In this document: positions 22,269-23,931 of the stretch, in pieces
Numbering within the stretch: the first letter of the stretch is position 1
Layout of the letters: every line of letters begins with the position of its first letter
NCBI GenBank assembly: GCA_007119795.1
Contig: SKOZ01000051.1
Location: 1 to 23,931 of the forward strand
Length of the DNA stretch: 23,931 nt
Reading direction: 5' to 3'
Origin: Planctomycetales bacterium
Lineage (GTDB): Bacteria; Planctomycetota; Planctomycetia; Pirellulales; Thermoguttaceae
Position numbers and translations under genes: made by a program
The notes under the pieces: generated by a model
The model's input: the letters and a program-made list of their open reading frames with translations, nothing else
Told to the model about the DNA's origin: nothing
Database searches by the model: none

Positions 22269-23897
22269 ATGCCACGCATCATCGTCCTTGACCCCCTTTC
22301 CGGCGACGGACTGCGTCTGCTCGATTCGGCGGGGGACCTGGAATACGAGGTCCGCACCGGCCTGAAGGGCGACGACCTCCGGGAGGCCTTGAGCGAGTTC
22401 GACGGCGCCATCTGCCGCAGCGGGGTCAAGATTACCGCGGCGGCGCTGGAGGGAAATCGGCGTCTGCGGGCGATCGTCCGCGCCGGGGTGGGGACGGATA
22501 ACATCGATCTCGAGGCGGCCACGCGCCGCGGCATCGTGGTGATGAACACTCCCGGGGGGAACACCATCTCCACGGCGGAACACACGGTGGCCCTGATGCT
22601 GGCGCTCTCGCGAAACGTGGCTGCCGCCCACCAGAGCCTCGTCGAGGGGCGGTGGGACAGGAAGAAGTATATGGGGACACAGCTCGCCGGGAAGACGTTG
22701 GGGATCGTCGGCCTGGGGCGCATCGGGCAGGCGGTGGCCAGCCGCGCCAAGGCCCTCGGGATGCGGCTCGCCGGTTACGACCCGTTCCTGGCCACCGCGC
22801 GGGCGAAGGAGCTGGGTATCGAGATGTATGCTTCGCCGAAGGAACTCCTCCCGCACATCGATTACCTCACGGTCCACACGCCGCTCACCGAGGAGACGCG
22901 GAACCTGATCGACCGCGAAGCGATCGATCTCATGCAGCCCGGGGTGCGGTTGATCAACACGGCTCGCGGAGGGATCTTCAACGAAGCGGCGCTGCTCGCG
23001 GCCCTGGAGAGCGGTAAGCTGGGCGGGGTGGCCCTGGACGTCTTCGAGCAGGAACCCTGCACCGACAGCCCCTTGTTCAAGATGCCCAACGTGATTGGCA
23101 CTCCCCACCTGGGGGCCAGCACGAAAGAGGCCCAGAGCAACGTGGCCGTCGAGGGAGTGGAACTGCTCATCGACTTCTTCACCAGCGGGACGATCCGCCA
23201 GGCCGTGAACATGACGCCCCTGGACGCGGTCACGCTGGCCAGCTTGAAGGGCTACCTGAACGTGGCCTGGCGGCTGGGGCTCCTCTTGGCTCAGGTGGAC
23301 CACTGCCCCCCCAATCTCTGCCGGCTGATCTATAAGGGTGAGGTCGCGAAAAAAGATACCCGGCTCCTCTCGGCGGCCTTCGCCGCGGGTCTCTTGGAGC
23401 AGGCCATGGAGGCCGAGGTGAACATCGTCAACGCCGAGTTGCTGCTCAAGGAGCGGGGGATCGAACTGGTCGAGGAGCGGAATACCGAGATGGGCGACTT
23501 CAGCTCGATGATCTCTGCCGAGGTGGTCAGCGAGGCGCGGACCTCGACGGCGGCGGGCACGCTCTTCGGGAACCATATGCCCCGGCTGGTGCAGAAGAGC
23601 GGCTTCCGCCTGGAGAGCTACCTCGACGGCGTCCTCCTGATCTTCACCCACCGCGATGTCCCGGGGGTGATCGGCAAGGTGGGAACGATTTTCGGCACCC
23701 ACCGAGTGAACATCGCCCATATGGCCGTGGGCCGCGGCACCAGTAAGCCGGGGGGGGAGTCGGTGGGGGTGCTGGCCCTGGACACGCAGCCACCCGCCGA
23801 GGCGCTCGCGGCGGTGCTGGGACTCGACGAGGTGATCCGCGCCTGGGTCGTCAAGCTCCCGCCGGCGGGAAAGCTGCCAGCGTGGATGGGTTGCTAG
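22269..23897 (+). CDS. serA: D-3-phosphoglycerate dehydrogenase
   Basis: It catalyses NAD-dependent oxidation of 3-phosphoglycerate, the first step of serine synthesis, in the cytoplasm. At 542 residues it is the long type: catalytic/NAD domains (about 1-310), an intervening allosteric-substrate-binding domain, and a C-terminal ACT domain starting at about 455 (GVLLIFTHRDVPGVIGKVGT), the usual serine-feedback site. Visible motifs are RAGVGTDNIDLEAA, the Rossmann loop GLGRIG (148-153), and the catalytic triad Arg233 (INTARGG), Glu262 (DVFEQEP) and His280 (TPHLGAST). ATG 22269 has AAGGA 9 bases upstream. The 244-base gap before it (22025-22268) holds no gene or riboswitch that I can recognise. 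A short extra tail, PPAGKLPAWMGC, follows the ACT domain. Confidence 0.95.
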   Translation: MPRIIVLDPLSGDGLRLLDSAGDLEYEVRTGLKGDDLREALSEFDGAICRSGVKITAAALEGNRRLRAIVRAGVGTDNIDLEAATRRGIVVMNTPGGNTISTAEHTVALMLALSRNVAAAHQSLVEGRWDRKKYMGTQLAGKTLGIVGLGRIGQAVASRAKALGMRLAGYDPFLATARAKELGIEMYASPKELLPHIDYLTVHTPLTEETRNLIDREAIDLMQPGVRLINTARGGIFNEAALLAALESGKLGGVALDVFEQEPCTDSPLFKMPNVIGTPHLGASTKEAQSNVAVEGVELLIDFFTSGTIRQAVNMTPLDAVTLASLKGYLNVAWRLGLLLAQVDHCPPNLCRLIYKGEVAKKDTRLLSAAFAAGLLEQAMEAEVNIVNAELLLKERGIELVEERNTEMGDFSSMISAEVVSEARTSTAAGTLFGNHMPRLVQKSGFRLESYLDGVLLIFTHRDVPGVIGKVGTIFGTHRVNIAHMAVGRGTSKPGGESVGVLALDTQPPAEALAAVLGLDEVIRAWVVKLPPAGKLPAWMGC

Positions 23898-23931
23898 ACC
23901 TTCCACGAGAACCCTCGACAGCCCGTGCGCA

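Noticed and set aside
22068..23906. Minus-strand open frame of 612 codons opposite serA
   Set aside because: serA is unambiguous; the antisense frame is a codon-bias shadow.
1..23931. CRISPR array, tRNA or rRNA genes, phage or intact transposase genes
   Set aside because: I saw no regularly spaced repeats, tRNA-like cloverleaf, conserved rRNA stretch or transposase motif.

Overview
The window is GC-rich bacterial DNA with a Gram-negative gene set: a lipoprotein signal, an LptF/LptG-type permease and signal peptides on large repeat proteins. I infer a member of the Planctomycetota, possibly Pirellulales-like. The reasons are the abundant HEAT/TPR proteins, a DUF2961 (GH172) remnant, and an Hsp70 cluster with a degenerate J-domain protein and an enlarged GrpE. 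No rRNA or other taxonomic marker is present, so this is only an inference.

Layout. At 1-260 (-) is the 5' part of a lipoprotein gene that runs off the window. After an intergenic stretch with a REP-like repeat comes a long exported HEAT-repeat protein (690-4154, +), convergent with an exported TPR protein (4221-6365, -). The 731-bp gap from 6366 to 7096 holds a 208-bp element with IS66-type ends and an 8-bp target duplication, then a 22-bp palindrome. Next are truA (7097-7906) with a translationally coupled four-helix membrane protein (7903-8472), a likely terminator, and a GT4 glycosyltransferase (8691-9857).

The centre (10567-17396, all -) is a five-gene chaperone cluster. In transcription order it encodes a large TPR-like protein with an acidic/basic tail, a small J-domain protein lacking the HPD histidine, a 554-residue GrpE-type exchange factor, a DnaK-like Hsp70 without the Gram-negative N-domain insert, and a small zinc-ribbon/helical-repeat protein. 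Two junctions in it are TGATG stop/start overlaps. It looks like a dedicated Hsp70 machine and is the best candidate here for an under-described system. Just beyond its 3' end lies a shrunken DUF2961 gene (10026-10456, -), and upstream of it a shrunken beta-carbonic anhydrase gene (17787-18049, +). Both keep recognisable N- and C-terminal ends but have lost the middle and changed frame.

The right end is all on the + strand: a class I/II aminotransferase with a convincing promoter, an LptF/LptG-family permease, a fatty acid desaturase-like membrane protein and serA (D-3-phosphoglycerate dehydrogenase). They look like housekeeping metabolism and envelope genes, not one pathway. I saw no tRNA, rRNA, CRISPR array, phage or intact transposase gene.
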